64,000 nt of DNA, from contig JAUIJL010000014.1 in assembly GCA_030431255.1 (NCBI GenBank), positions 1-64,000 of the forward strand. Direction: 5' to 3'. Under the pieces are notes generated by a model. That model saw nothing but the letters and a program-made list of their open reading frames with translations. It searched no databases and was not told where the DNA came from. The position numbers and the translations under genes were made by a program. Of the stretch, positions 37,054-45,802 are shown one piece after another (positions within the stretch are counted from its first letter, which is position 1; each line of letters opens with the position of its first letter). The stretch is from Thermoanaerobaculia bacterium. GTDB taxonomy: Bacteria > Acidobacteriota > Thermoanaerobaculia > Multivoradales > J023.

Positions 37054-38187
37054 ATGCGCAAAACTCTCGTTCTACTGCTCGTGCTCTTAACGGTGCCGGC
37101 TCTTAGCGTCTTCGCGGAGGGCGAGGAGAGCTCAGGACCCGAGCTTTCCTCCATCAGCGCCTTGGCCTTTGGACCCGATGGCGTGCTCTTCGTCGGCGAT
37201 GCCAAGGCGGGCTCACTTTTTGCCCTCGAAACCGGTGACACGACCCCGGGAAAGGTGACCGAGCGGATGGGCATTCAGGATGTCGAAACCCGGTTGGCGG
37301 CGATGCTCGGTACCCGATCCTCTGAGGTGCTGATCCACGACCTGGCGGTCAATCCCATCTCGCAAAAGATCTACCTGGCGGTCTCCCGGAGCCGGGCCAA
37401 GTGGGAGAGCCGCTGGCAGCTGCCCAACGACCTCGGAGACGCGGCCCTTTTGGTGCGCATCGATGCCGACGGCGAGATGGAAGCCGTGGAGACCGAGTCC
37501 ATGAATTGGACCAAAGCGGACTTGCCGGATCCCGTGGGTGAGAAAGAGCACCGCTGGAAGAAGGGAACCTCCCTGCGGGTCGACGCGATCACCGACATGG
37601 TCTTCGACCACGGAACCGTTTGGGTGGCGGGGCTTTCCAACGAGGAATTCGCTTCCGCGGTCTGGCGTCTGGCCTACCCCTTCAGCGATAAGGCGACCAA
37701 GACCACCGTGGAGGTCTACCACGGGGCCCACGGCGAATGGGAAACCCACGCGCCGATCCGGACCTTCGTGCCCTACCGTTTAGGCGACACGGATCATCTC
37801 TTGGCCGCCTATTTGTGCACGCCGCTGGTGACCTTCAAAACCGCTGATTTGAGCGACGGCGCCCACGTCAAAGGCCGCACCGTGGCGGAAATGGGCTCTG
37901 GCAACTACCCCCTCGACATGGTGGTCTACCAAAAGAACGGTGAGGATCGCCTGTTGATCGCCAACAGCAACCTGCCGCTGATGATCGTCAATCCCAAAGA
38001 CGTCGCGAGCTTCGAGGGCGAGATCAACACCGAGGTGGAAGGTTATATCGCCGGGGTCCCTTACGAGATCCGCTCGGGCAACGGCATTCAGCAGATGGAT
38101 CGCATGGGCGACGATTGGATCGTGGTGCTCCAGCGTCTGCCCGGCGGCACCCTCGATCTCTACAACATGTCGGTGAAGCGCTTCTAA
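37054..38187 (+). CDS. Secreted hypothetical beta-propeller-like protein
   Basis: Signal MRKTLVLLLVLLTVPALSVFA then SSISALAFGPDGVLFVGDAKAGSLFALETG. Confidence 0.72.
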   Translation: MRKTLVLLLVLLTVPALSVFAEGEESSGPELSSISALAFGPDGVLFVGDAKAGSLFALETGDTTPGKVTERMGIQDVETRLAAMLGTRSSEVLIHDLAVNPISQKIYLAVSRSRAKWESRWQLPNDLGDAALLVRIDADGEMEAVETESMNWTKADLPDPVGEKEHRWKKGTSLRVDAITDMVFDHGTVWVAGLSNEEFASAVWRLAYPFSDKATKTTVEVYHGAHGEWETHAPIRTFVPYRLGDTDHLLAAYLCTPLVTFKTADLSDGAHVKGRTVAEMGSGNYPLDMVVYQKNGEDRLLIANSNLPLMIVNPKDVASFEGEINTEVEGYIAGVPYEIRSGNGIQQMDRMGDDWIVVLQRLPGGTLDLYNMSVKRF

Positions 38188-38190
38188 ACG

Positions 38191-39477
38191 GTGGGACGGA
38201 CGGCTGTCGGCAGCAGAACGGCTGAAGCGATCGGACGCCTTGAAACCGCGCTCCTGACGCTCGGCCTGCTCCTGCTGACCGGATTCAACGAACCCACGTC
38301 GGCCACGGTGCCGGAGCGCGCAGGGTCGGAGCCGGGCGGGATCGAGATCCGTTTCGAGACCCCCGAAGGACGCCCGGATCTGGTGACCGTCGTGGTTATC
38401 GGGTTGGAGCCGGCCGATTCAACAGTGGACCTGAGGCCGCCGTCGGAAGGAGATCGCCTGGATCCAAGGATCTGGCGCGACATCCTGCGGGTGGTGGCGG
38501 TGGAACCCGATTTCGGTGCGGTGCCGTCCGACTTTCCGTCGTTGTTGGGTAGTTATTCCTGGGCTAGGGACGAGACTGGAGCGCAGCTTCGGTTTCGTCC
38601 CAAATTTCCGCCGACTCCCGGTATCGAGCTGAGGGTCACGCTGGACCAAACGGCTTGGAGGGGTCTCAGCCCTGACGAATCCGGCGCGGACTTCACCGCC
38701 CGCTGGACCGTGCCCGATTTGACCCGGGCTCCGACCACCCGCGTCGAGGGAGTCTTTCCCTCCGGCACCCAAGGGGAAACGGTGGTGGTGCCGTCGAATC
38801 TGCTGCGCCTCTACGTCCACTTCAGTGCGCCGATGAGCGCCCACGCCGTGTTGCCGCACATCGAGCTGTTGGACGACTCGGGCACGGCGGTGCCGGTGGC
38901 TTTTGTCGGCATTCCCGGCGGGCTGTGGGATCCCGAGCGCGTTCGGCTGACACTCCTGGTGCACCCCGGGCGGGTGAAACGCGGAGTCGGACCGAATCAA
39001 GCCATGGGTCCGGTTTTGGAAGAGGGGCGCCGATACCGGCTGCGGATCGCGTCGCAAGCCCTCGACGCCGACGGTCTGCCGTTGGTGGAGGCCTTCGAGC
39101 ACGAGATGCTGGTCGGTCCGCCGGATCTTCAGCCGCCGGATCCCCAGCAATGGCAGCTCGACTTGCCGAAAGATCCCCAAGATGCCCTGCGCATTCGGTT
39201 GCTGGAACCCGCGGATCGAGCTCTGCTCGAGCGTCTGCCGTGGATCGAAGGGCCCGATAGTCGACCGGTTTCGGTCGACTCCTCAGCTTCCGTCGACGGT
39301 CTCAGCCTGACCCTGAAGCCCCACCAGGACTGGGCTCCGGGTCGACACGTTCTGGTGATCCCGCCGGAGCTCGAGGACCCGTCCGGCAACCGTCCGGGGC
39401 GGCGGTTCGAAGAAGCTGGGCAAGACGCTCGCGGGCCGGGAGAGGAAATCCGAGTGGTTTTCGAAATTCGTTTCTAG
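38191..39477 (+). CDS. Secreted hypothetical protein with Ig-like (Big_5/SbsA-like) domains
   Basis: N-terminal hydrophobic segment; LYVHFSAPMSAHAVLPHIELLDDSGTAVPVAF and terminal PGEEIRVVFEI. Confidence 0.6.
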   Translation: MGRTAVGSRTAEAIGRLETALLTLGLLLLTGFNEPTSATVPERAGSEPGGIEIRFETPEGRPDLVTVVVIGLEPADSTVDLRPPSEGDRLDPRIWRDILRVVAVEPDFGAVPSDFPSLLGSYSWARDETGAQLRFRPKFPPTPGIELRVTLDQTAWRGLSPDESGADFTARWTVPDLTRAPTTRVEGVFPSGTQGETVVVPSNLLRLYVHFSAPMSAHAVLPHIELLDDSGTAVPVAFVGIPGGLWDPERVRLTLLVHPGRVKRGVGPNQAMGPVLEEGRRYRLRIASQALDADGLPLVEAFEHEMLVGPPDLQPPDPQQWQLDLPKDPQDALRIRLLEPADRALLERLPWIEGPDSRPVSVDSSASVDGLSLTLKPHQDWAPGRHVLVIPPELEDPSGNRPGRRFEEAGQDARGPGEEIRVVFEIRF

Positions 39478-39556
39478 CCCGCCGGACTCGTGCGGAAGCG
39501 CTATTATTTGAGCCCCTATCTTCTATTTAGGGCTTAGCGCTCATATAATATCTCTA

Positions 39557-39871
39557 ATGAAACAGTTCTCTCTTCGCACACCCGAACAAGTCGGACTCGA
39601 CCTGGCAGGCAGAGTCCGAGAGCTACGGCTGACAAAAAAATGGAAACAGAGCACCCTCGCGAAGCGATCCGGAGTGAGCCTCGCTTCTTTGCGACGCTTT
39701 GAAACCTCGGGGCAAATCTCCCTGCAGAACCTGCTGAAACTAGCCTTCGCCCTCCACCGTCTCGACGACTTCGATGAGATCTTGAACCCTCCACCCGCCG
39801 CCACCCTGGCCGAGCTCGTCGAGCTCGAAGACCAAACCCGCCAACCTAAACGCAAGCGTGGGAGCCTATGA
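39557..39871 (+). CDS. HTH XRE-family regulator, HipB-like antitoxin
   Basis: LDLAGRVRELRLTKKWKQSTLAKRSGVSLASLRRFETSGQISLQNLLKLAFAL helix-turn-helix; followed by hipA remnant. Confidence 0.82.
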   Translation: MKQFSLRTPEQVGLDLAGRVRELRLTKKWKQSTLAKRSGVSLASLRRFETSGQISLQNLLKLAFALHRLDDFDEILNPPPAATLAELVELEDQTRQPKRKRGSL

Positions 39872-40048
39872 GCCGAAGCAGGAATCGACATGCCTGCTTC
39901 GAAGTTGTTCGAGACCTCGCAAGGAGATCGATTCTTCGGTGTCGAGCGCTTCGATCGAGACGGCAATCGTCGCCGGCACGTCCACACGTTCGGCACCTTG
40001 ATCCACAGCAACTTTCGAATACCGAGCTGCGACTACCGACAGCTTCTT
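39868..40048 (+). pseudogene. Decayed hipA toxin gene (start plus short internal fragment)
   Basis: ATG at 39868 overlaps hipB stop (ATGA) and reads MSRSRNR; a different frame from 39890 reads GDRFFGVERFDRDGNRRRHVHTFGTLIHSNFRIPSCDYRQLL, a HipA-family internal segment. Confidence 0.72.
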
Positions 40049-40053
40049 GGTGT

Positions 40054-43000
40054 TCAGTCCAAGGATCCCGAAGGGGAAGGTAGGGTGAAGAAGAAGGTGG
40101 AGCCTTGCTCGCGACCTTCGGACTCGACCCAAATACGGCCACCATGGGCCTTGACGATCCGGCTGACCAACGCCAAACCGATGCCACTGCCGGACGCGTG
40201 CTCATGGACCCGGTGGAAAAGCCTGAAAATCTTTTTTTGGTCCTCTTCGTCGATGCCGATGCCGTTGTCGCGGATCCAACACAAGACCTCGTCGCCCTGA
40301 GCCACTGCTCCGACCTCGATGGTGGGTGTGGTTTGGTTCGCCATGAATTTGATCGCGTTGTCGAAAAGGTTCTGAAATAGCCTGAGAAGGTGGCTGTGAT
40401 CACCGACCACCGCCGGTAGCCCGGGTGGGATGTCAATGGTCACCCCGCGCTCGTGGGCTTGACCGGCCACCAGATCGGCGGCCTCTCGGGCCAACAAGCT
40501 CAGGTTGAGTGGATCGGACCGAAGGGTGACTCTGCCGGTCTGAGAGAACACGAGAAGCTCGTCGAGCAGGCCGCTGATTTGATCCGTGGCACCGCGGATT
40601 CTGCGTAGGTCTCGGGCCACGGCCTCGTGATCGTCGTCCGCTAAGTCCTCTTCCAGCAAGTTGGTGAATCCTTGAATGGTCAGCACCGGACTCTTGAGAT
40701 CGTGGCAGACGTTGTAGGTGAGCTGCTCGATTTCCTGGTTCTTCGCCTCGATGATTCGCAATCGATCCTTCTGCAATAGGTTTCGGAGCCGCAGACGATA
40801 GAAAACCAAACCCAGGCCGAACGCCACCAGCGCGGACACGAGGTAGAAGGTCCAGGTTTGATAAATCGTCGGCGCCAAGTGGAATTCGATGGAATCGCCG
40901 GATTCGGTCCAAATGCCTCCCGGATTAGCGGCCGCGACCCGGAATCGATAATGCCCGGGTGGCAGGTAGGTGTACTTGGCCGACCGCGCCCGGCCAGGGT
41001 CGATCCAATTCGGATCGAATCCTTCTAGGCGGTAGCGGTAACCCGTGCGCTCGGCGTCGAGGAAGCTCACGGCCCGATAGTGGATCTCGATCTCCCGGGT
41101 GCCCGGCTCAAGCTTCACGGCTTGGTGCTCGCCGGCGGGAAGGTGCTCGAGCGGTCGGCGATCGACCACGACCCGATCGATGAACGCCGGGATCGGCGAC
41201 CAGCGCTCGGAGAGCTGGGCGGGGTCGAAAATCGACACCCCGCGAATGGTTGGGAACCAAATCCGACCGTCGGCGGTGGTGGTGCCGGCGGGATGACCCA
41301 TGCCGTTGCATTCCCGGCTACCCATGCCGTCGGTTTCTGTAAAGGGGATCGGGCGAATGCGCGGAATCCGGCCGGCGGCGAAGTCTTCGAGCTCTTTTTT
41401 GAGCAGTCGAAAGACCCCGCGGTTGCTCGACAACCAGAGCCAGCCCTGGGGGGCCTCCAGAATCTGATGGACCAAGGAATCTGCCAGCCCATGCTCGACG
41501 GTATAGCGCGTGGGCGGCTCGTTCGGATTCGCCGGCCGACGAACCAGACCGCCGTCAGCGGTGCCGATCCACAAGGTGCCGATCGCATCTTGGTGCATGG
41601 CCTTTACCTCGTCTTGGGCTAAGAGGGGCTCGACGACTTGGATCCGGTCGTCTTGCCACAGTGCCAAGCCGGCGTCGGTACCGATCCAAATCTGCCCATG
41701 GTCACCCTCATAGAGAGTGAGGATTTGTGGCTGGTGCAGCCCTTGCTGGGTGGTGACAACGCGTCGCTCCTCACCCTCCTGAAGCAAGAGCCCTTTGGTG
41801 GTACCGATCCACAGCCGACCTCGACGGTCCTCGAGCAAAGAGGTAATCGCGGGGGCGCCGAGATCATGATCGAGCTCAATCCGCAACCGATTGCGGTCGA
41901 TGTGGGCCAATCCGCCGGAATCGGTGCCCAACCAGAGCCGACCGGCGCTGCCCAGGGCGAGAGCCCGCACGTCTTCCCCGGGAAGACCGTCTTCCGTGGT
42001 CCAATGGCGGATCTCGCCTTCGGAGTCGATTCGAGTCAGCCCGCGATTGCTGCCGATCCACACCGATCCGCTGGGGTCTTGGAGCACCGACCAAGCGAGG
42101 TTATCGATCAATCCCTGGGATGCATCGAATACCTTGACGCTCTGCCGCCGTAGGCTCGCCAACCCGAGGATGCCGGTGCCGATCCAGAGATTGCCTTCGT
42201 GATCCTGCCAAAAGGACCGGGCCCCACTTTCTAAGAGATTCGCCTCGAACTCGGGATAGTCGATCAGCGTGTCGCCGTCGATGCGAAAGAGGCCCAAATC
42301 GGAGCCGACCCAAAGACGCCCTTCGCGGTCCTCGAAAAAAGCGTCGATCTGCATCTTCCCGTGGGTCTGGTCGAAAGGGACGAGCTTCGCGTCGGAGGAG
42401 CCGGGGGCAAAAGGGGCTGTGCCCGGATGGAATTGCCCCCATCCTCCGAGGGTGGCGACCCAGAGGCGATCGGATCGGTCTTGAAAGATCGCTTGGACTT
42501 GCGGGTGGGGCAAGCCGTGGCTTACCTCGAAGACCTCGACCTTACCGCTCAACGGATCGAGGAGCGGATCGACGAGCCGCAGCAGACCGAATTCCGTGCC
42601 GATCCAAAGACTGCCTTGCTGATCGCGGTGGATCGAGCTGATCGAGGGCTCGGTGGAAGTGAGCCCAAGGGGTACGGGGCTGAAGGCCCCATCCTGGTAT
42701 CGGAGCAGACCCTGGGAGGTGGCGATCCACAGTGTGCCTCCGGTGTCTTGGTAGAGGTCTCGGATTTCTCCCCGCAGGGGGTTCGGCATAAAGCTCGGTT
42801 CATCTGAGACCGGAGCGGCGGTATGAAATCTACCGTCGGCATATCGGGTCAACCCACGCCGGGTGCCGATCCAAAGATCGCCGTGGCGGTCGAGCAAAAG
42901 GTTGCGAATGGAGTTGGAGCCCAGCTCCGGGGTGTTGGCGCGATCGTAAACCTCGAAATGCAGACCGTCGAATCGGGCCAAACCCTCTTCGGTGCCGACC

Positions 43001-43158
43001 CAGAGAAAGCCTTGGGCGTCCTGGGCGAGGGCGTTGACGGTGATTTGGGGGAGGCCTTCGTCCAGTCGCCAGAATTCGAAGCGATACGGCTCGTGAGCAG
43101 GCAAGAGCTGAGCATCCGCGGCCGGAAGAAATAGGCTCGGCCAAGCGGTCAGTGCCAT
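40054..43158 (-). CDS. Sensor histidine kinase with two-component-regulator propeller and Y_Y_Y domain
   Basis: Repeated DxxGxLWIGTxxGL blades; YRYRLEGFDPNWIDPGRARSAKYTYLPPGHYRFRVAAANPGG; HisKA NVCHDLKSPVLTIQGFTNLLE; HATPase IRDNGIGIDEEDQKKIFRLFHRVH. Confidence 0.92.
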   Translation of the reverse strand: MALTAWPSLFLPAADAQLLPAHEPYRFEFWRLDEGLPQITVNALAQDAQGFLWVGTEEGLARFDGLHFEVYDRANTPELGSNSIRNLLLDRHGDLWIGTRRGLTRYADGRFHTAAPVSDEPSFMPNPLRGEIRDLYQDTGGTLWIATSQGLLRYQDGAFSPVPLGLTSTEPSISSIHRDQQGSLWIGTEFGLLRLVDPLLDPLSGKVEVFEVSHGLPHPQVQAIFQDRSDRLWVATLGGWGQFHPGTAPFAPGSSDAKLVPFDQTHGKMQIDAFFEDREGRLWVGSDLGLFRIDGDTLIDYPEFEANLLESGARSFWQDHEGNLWIGTGILGLASLRRQSVKVFDASQGLIDNLAWSVLQDPSGSVWIGSNRGLTRIDSEGEIRHWTTEDGLPGEDVRALALGSAGRLWLGTDSGGLAHIDRNRLRIELDHDLGAPAITSLLEDRRGRLWIGTTKGLLLQEGEERRVVTTQQGLHQPQILTLYEGDHGQIWIGTDAGLALWQDDRIQVVEPLLAQDEVKAMHQDAIGTLWIGTADGGLVRRPANPNEPPTRYTVEHGLADSLVHQILEAPQGWLWLSSNRGVFRLLKKELEDFAAGRIPRIRPIPFTETDGMGSRECNGMGHPAGTTTADGRIWFPTIRGVSIFDPAQLSERWSPIPAFIDRVVVDRRPLEHLPAGEHQAVKLEPGTREIEIHYRAVSFLDAERTGYRYRLEGFDPNWIDPGRARSAKYTYLPPGHYRFRVAAANPGGIWTESGDSIEFHLAPTIYQTWTFYLVSALVAFGLGLVFYRLRLRNLLQKDRLRIIEAKNQEIEQLTYNVCHDLKSPVLTIQGFTNLLEEDLADDDHEAVARDLRRIRGATDQISGLLDELLVFSQTGRVTLRSDPLNLSLLAREAADLVAGQAHERGVTIDIPPGLPAVVGDHSHLLRLFQNLFDNAIKFMANQTTPTIEVGAVAQGDEVLCWIRDNGIGIDEEDQKKIFRLFHRVHEHASGSGIGLALVSRIVKAHGGRIWVESEGREQGSTFFFTLPSPSGSLD

Positions 43159-43288
43159 CCAAAAGTAAATGTTCAGCGACTGTCGCAGCGCTCACTCCAT
43201 CTGAGCTGAATTCAGGAGCATTCTACACGATCAATTTGTCCGTTAGAGGCCCGTGGACCGGATTCGGTGAGGCAGGGGAGGCCGGGGA

Positions 43289-44902
43289 CTAGGGGTGGGC
43301 GGCGAGGGATTCCCGATTTTGGATCAGCTTTCGGAAGCGGGGCTCTTCGTATAGGGGAGCGAGCCCCGGCAGGCGATCCAACCACAGAATCTCCCAGTCG
43401 CGGCGTTCGTAGGCCCGCTCCAAGTATCCGAGCGCTCGCTCGATCTCGCCGGCCTGGGCGTGCACGGCGGCGCGAGACACGAGCTCGTGATCGTCCGGTG
43501 CCCGTTCGAGCAAGACGCCGAGGGAGGTCCAAAAATCGGCTTGGGAGGACTCCCGCCCCCGGCGCATGACGTCCCGGTGGGTGCTCCGGAGCCGCGGATG
43601 GAGGCGCGCGGTGGCCGATCGCTCGTCACCGCGCACCAGCTGGGCGGCGATCATCGCCGCGTTGGCCGAGCCGTGGAGGGGTTGCAGGTCGAGGGCGTTT
43701 TGGGCGTAGAGCACCGCCTCTTCTCCGCGACCGGCAAAGCTGAGCATGAAAGAAAGATCCGCGAAGCGATTTGGGGCTTGCGGCTCGAGGGCAAGGGCTT
43801 TGCGCGAGGCGTCGACCGCCTCGTCGTGCCGGCTTCGGCACGAAAGCCACCAGCTGTAAACCTGGAAAGCGTCCGGATTCCGGGGCTCGATGTCCAACGC
43901 TTTGAGCACCTGGCTCTCTGCTCGCGGAAAATCCCAATCGAAGAGCAGATGGATCGTGGCCAGGGCCAAATGAGCATCGGCGGACTCCGGGTCCAGCTCG
44001 AGGGCGCGCTCGGCGGATTGACGGGCCTGGTGGTAGAGCTGGAATCGATCCCCCAGCCGCAGGTCGGCCCGTAGGGTCGCGACCCGGGCCAAGCCCGCGT
44101 ACCCACGGGCATCGTGGGGTCGTACCTCGACCACCCGCGCGAATCGCTGCTCGGCCCGGTCGAGGCTCTCCGGTGTCCGCCGGCGCAAGGCCGTCCGCGC
44201 TTCGGCCAACCACGAGCCCATGGCCTTTTCGACGGTCCTATCGACGGTACGGTCCACGGCGCGCTCGCTGGAATCCGTTTCTAGCTTGGGGTCGCCATGG
44301 GTCGAGGAAGCCGTGAGGAGGGTCTTGTTGTCGGTCGGTGCTTCGGAAGGTGCGCCGGGAGTCCCGATTCCGGTCGTCATTCCGGCAACCATCAACGTGG
44401 CGGCGATGCTCGCTGCGATCCAGTTGGAGCGCCCGAGCTGCGGGTCCGACGGAATTCCCTGGGGCGCTGCGTCGATACGGTCCTCGTCGGAAGGCTCAGG
44501 GTGAGATGAGCCGAGGACGAGAGGCCGGGTCGTCATGATCCGCACGGTGGGTATGAATCGATAGCCCCTGCGGAAGACGGTTTCAATGAAGGTCGGCGAG
44601 CGAGCTTTGTCTCCCAGGGCCTTGCGCAGCTCGTAGATGCACACCACCAAGACGTCGTCGGTGACCGAGCGCTGTTGCCAAACCCGATCCATCAGCTCGT
44701 CTTTGCCGACCACCCGCCCTTGGGACTCGAGCAGCACCACCAAGACGTCCATGGCCCGGGCGGTGACGGTTACGATCTTATTGTGGTGGGTTTCGTCTTC
44801 GTGGTCGGTGTCGATGCGGCTCAAGCAGTTGCGGGAAGGGTCCGCGACCCACGCACCGAAACCGTAGCGGATCGTGCCGTTCTCTGCGCCTTGAGCATCC
44901 AT
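43289..44902 (-). CDS. CadC/ToxR-type winged-helix regulator with TPR domain
   Basis: VTARAMDVLVVLLESQGRVVGKDELMDRVWQQRSVTDDVLVVCIYELRKALGDKARSPTFIETVFRRGYRF; TM; TPR C-terminus. Confidence 0.87.
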   Translation of the reverse strand: MDAQGAENGTIRYGFGAWVADPSRNCLSRIDTDHEDETHHNKIVTVTARAMDVLVVLLESQGRVVGKDELMDRVWQQRSVTDDVLVVCIYELRKALGDKARSPTFIETVFRRGYRFIPTVRIMTTRPLVLGSSHPEPSDEDRIDAAPQGIPSDPQLGRSNWIAASIAATLMVAGMTTGIGTPGAPSEAPTDNKTLLTASSTHGDPKLETDSSERAVDRTVDRTVEKAMGSWLAEARTALRRRTPESLDRAEQRFARVVEVRPHDARGYAGLARVATLRADLRLGDRFQLYHQARQSAERALELDPESADAHLALATIHLLFDWDFPRAESQVLKALDIEPRNPDAFQVYSWWLSCRSRHDEAVDASRKALALEPQAPNRFADLSFMLSFAGRGEEAVLYAQNALDLQPLHGSANAAMIAAQLVRGDERSATARLHPRLRSTHRDVMRRGRESSQADFWTSLGVLLERAPDDHELVSRAAVHAQAGEIERALGYLERAYERRDWEILWLDRLPGLAPLYEEPRFRKLIQNRESLAAHP

Positions 44903-45057
44903 CTCGCCACCTATACGAGCCCGAGGGCGAAGTGTTTCCAGGGGCTCGAATCATCGCCTTCTCATCTCAATCTCAGGACTTCATTTCGCCGCTGGGACAT
45001 GGTCGTGGCGCCGAAACCAAGACCAAGACCCAGAAACCTAGACGCAGTGGAGACATC

Positions 45058-45714
45058 ATGCTTTCGAAAATTTCACGACCAAGCTTCTTCATACCTCTCG
45101 GGCTTCTCATGGCCTTACCTTTGGCGATGTCGGCCATGGCTGAGCCGTCCGGCTCGATAGCCCCAACGGATTTCGGCAGCCCCCACAAGGATGCTCCCGA
45201 AGAGCTGAGCCAATTCGCTTTCCTCATCGGCCATTGGCAGTGCGAGATCGATTATTTGCAGCCGGATTGGAAGACCCGCACCCAAGGCAAAGCCACTTGG
45301 ACGGCCTACTACACCCAAGACGGTTTTGCGATCATGGACGATTTCCGAGGCGGCTTTTACGACGGATATCTGGCGACCACTTTTCGCGCTTACAACCGGC
45401 GTGAAAAGCGATGGCAGGGCTATTGGTTGGATGCCCGCAGCGGAACCTGGTCACAACCTTTGGTGCAGGAAGAGGTGGAAGAAGGTCTCGGATTGCGCAC
45501 CCGGACCCAAGGCCGCGATCCCGAGGGCAATGTGGTAGAGATCGAGATGATCTACAACTTCTACGACATCCACCCCGACCGTTTCCGCTGGCGCCAGCTC
45601 GCGTCCCTCGACGGCGGTGAGACCTGGCGCAAGGACACTCTGAAGATCGATTGCAAGAGAGCGTCCGGCGCGGATCCCGCCGCAGGCTCGGCGGGATCCA
45701 CGAAGTCGAAATAG
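45058..45714 (+). CDS. Secreted hypothetical protein (DUF1579-like)
   Basis: Signal MLSKISRPSFFIPLGLLMALPLAMSAMA; FLIGHWQCEIDYL...FAIMDDFRGGFYDGYLATTFRAYN. Confidence 0.72.
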   Translation: MLSKISRPSFFIPLGLLMALPLAMSAMAEPSGSIAPTDFGSPHKDAPEELSQFAFLIGHWQCEIDYLQPDWKTRTQGKATWTAYYTQDGFAIMDDFRGGFYDGYLATTFRAYNRREKRWQGYWLDARSGTWSQPLVQEEVEEGLGLRTRTQGRDPEGNVVEIEMIYNFYDIHPDRFRWRQLASLDGGETWRKDTLKIDCKRASGADPAAGSAGSTKSK

Positions 45715-45766
45715 CCAGCGTAGGGTCGGGGCTTGTCCCCGACCGGGCCTGAGGCGGTACCGCCTC
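45671..45766. repeat. Palindrome cluster incl. one GGGGCTTGTCCCC repeat at a gene 3' end
   Basis: GGATCCCGCCG CAGGCT CGGCGGGATCC (45671-45698), GTCGGGGCTTGTCCCCGAC (45725-45743), GAGGCGGTACCGCCTC (45751-45766). Confidence 0.65.
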
Positions 45767-45802
45767 GCCTCTCGGGTAGGGGAGGCCCCAACCTTAGATT
45801 CG

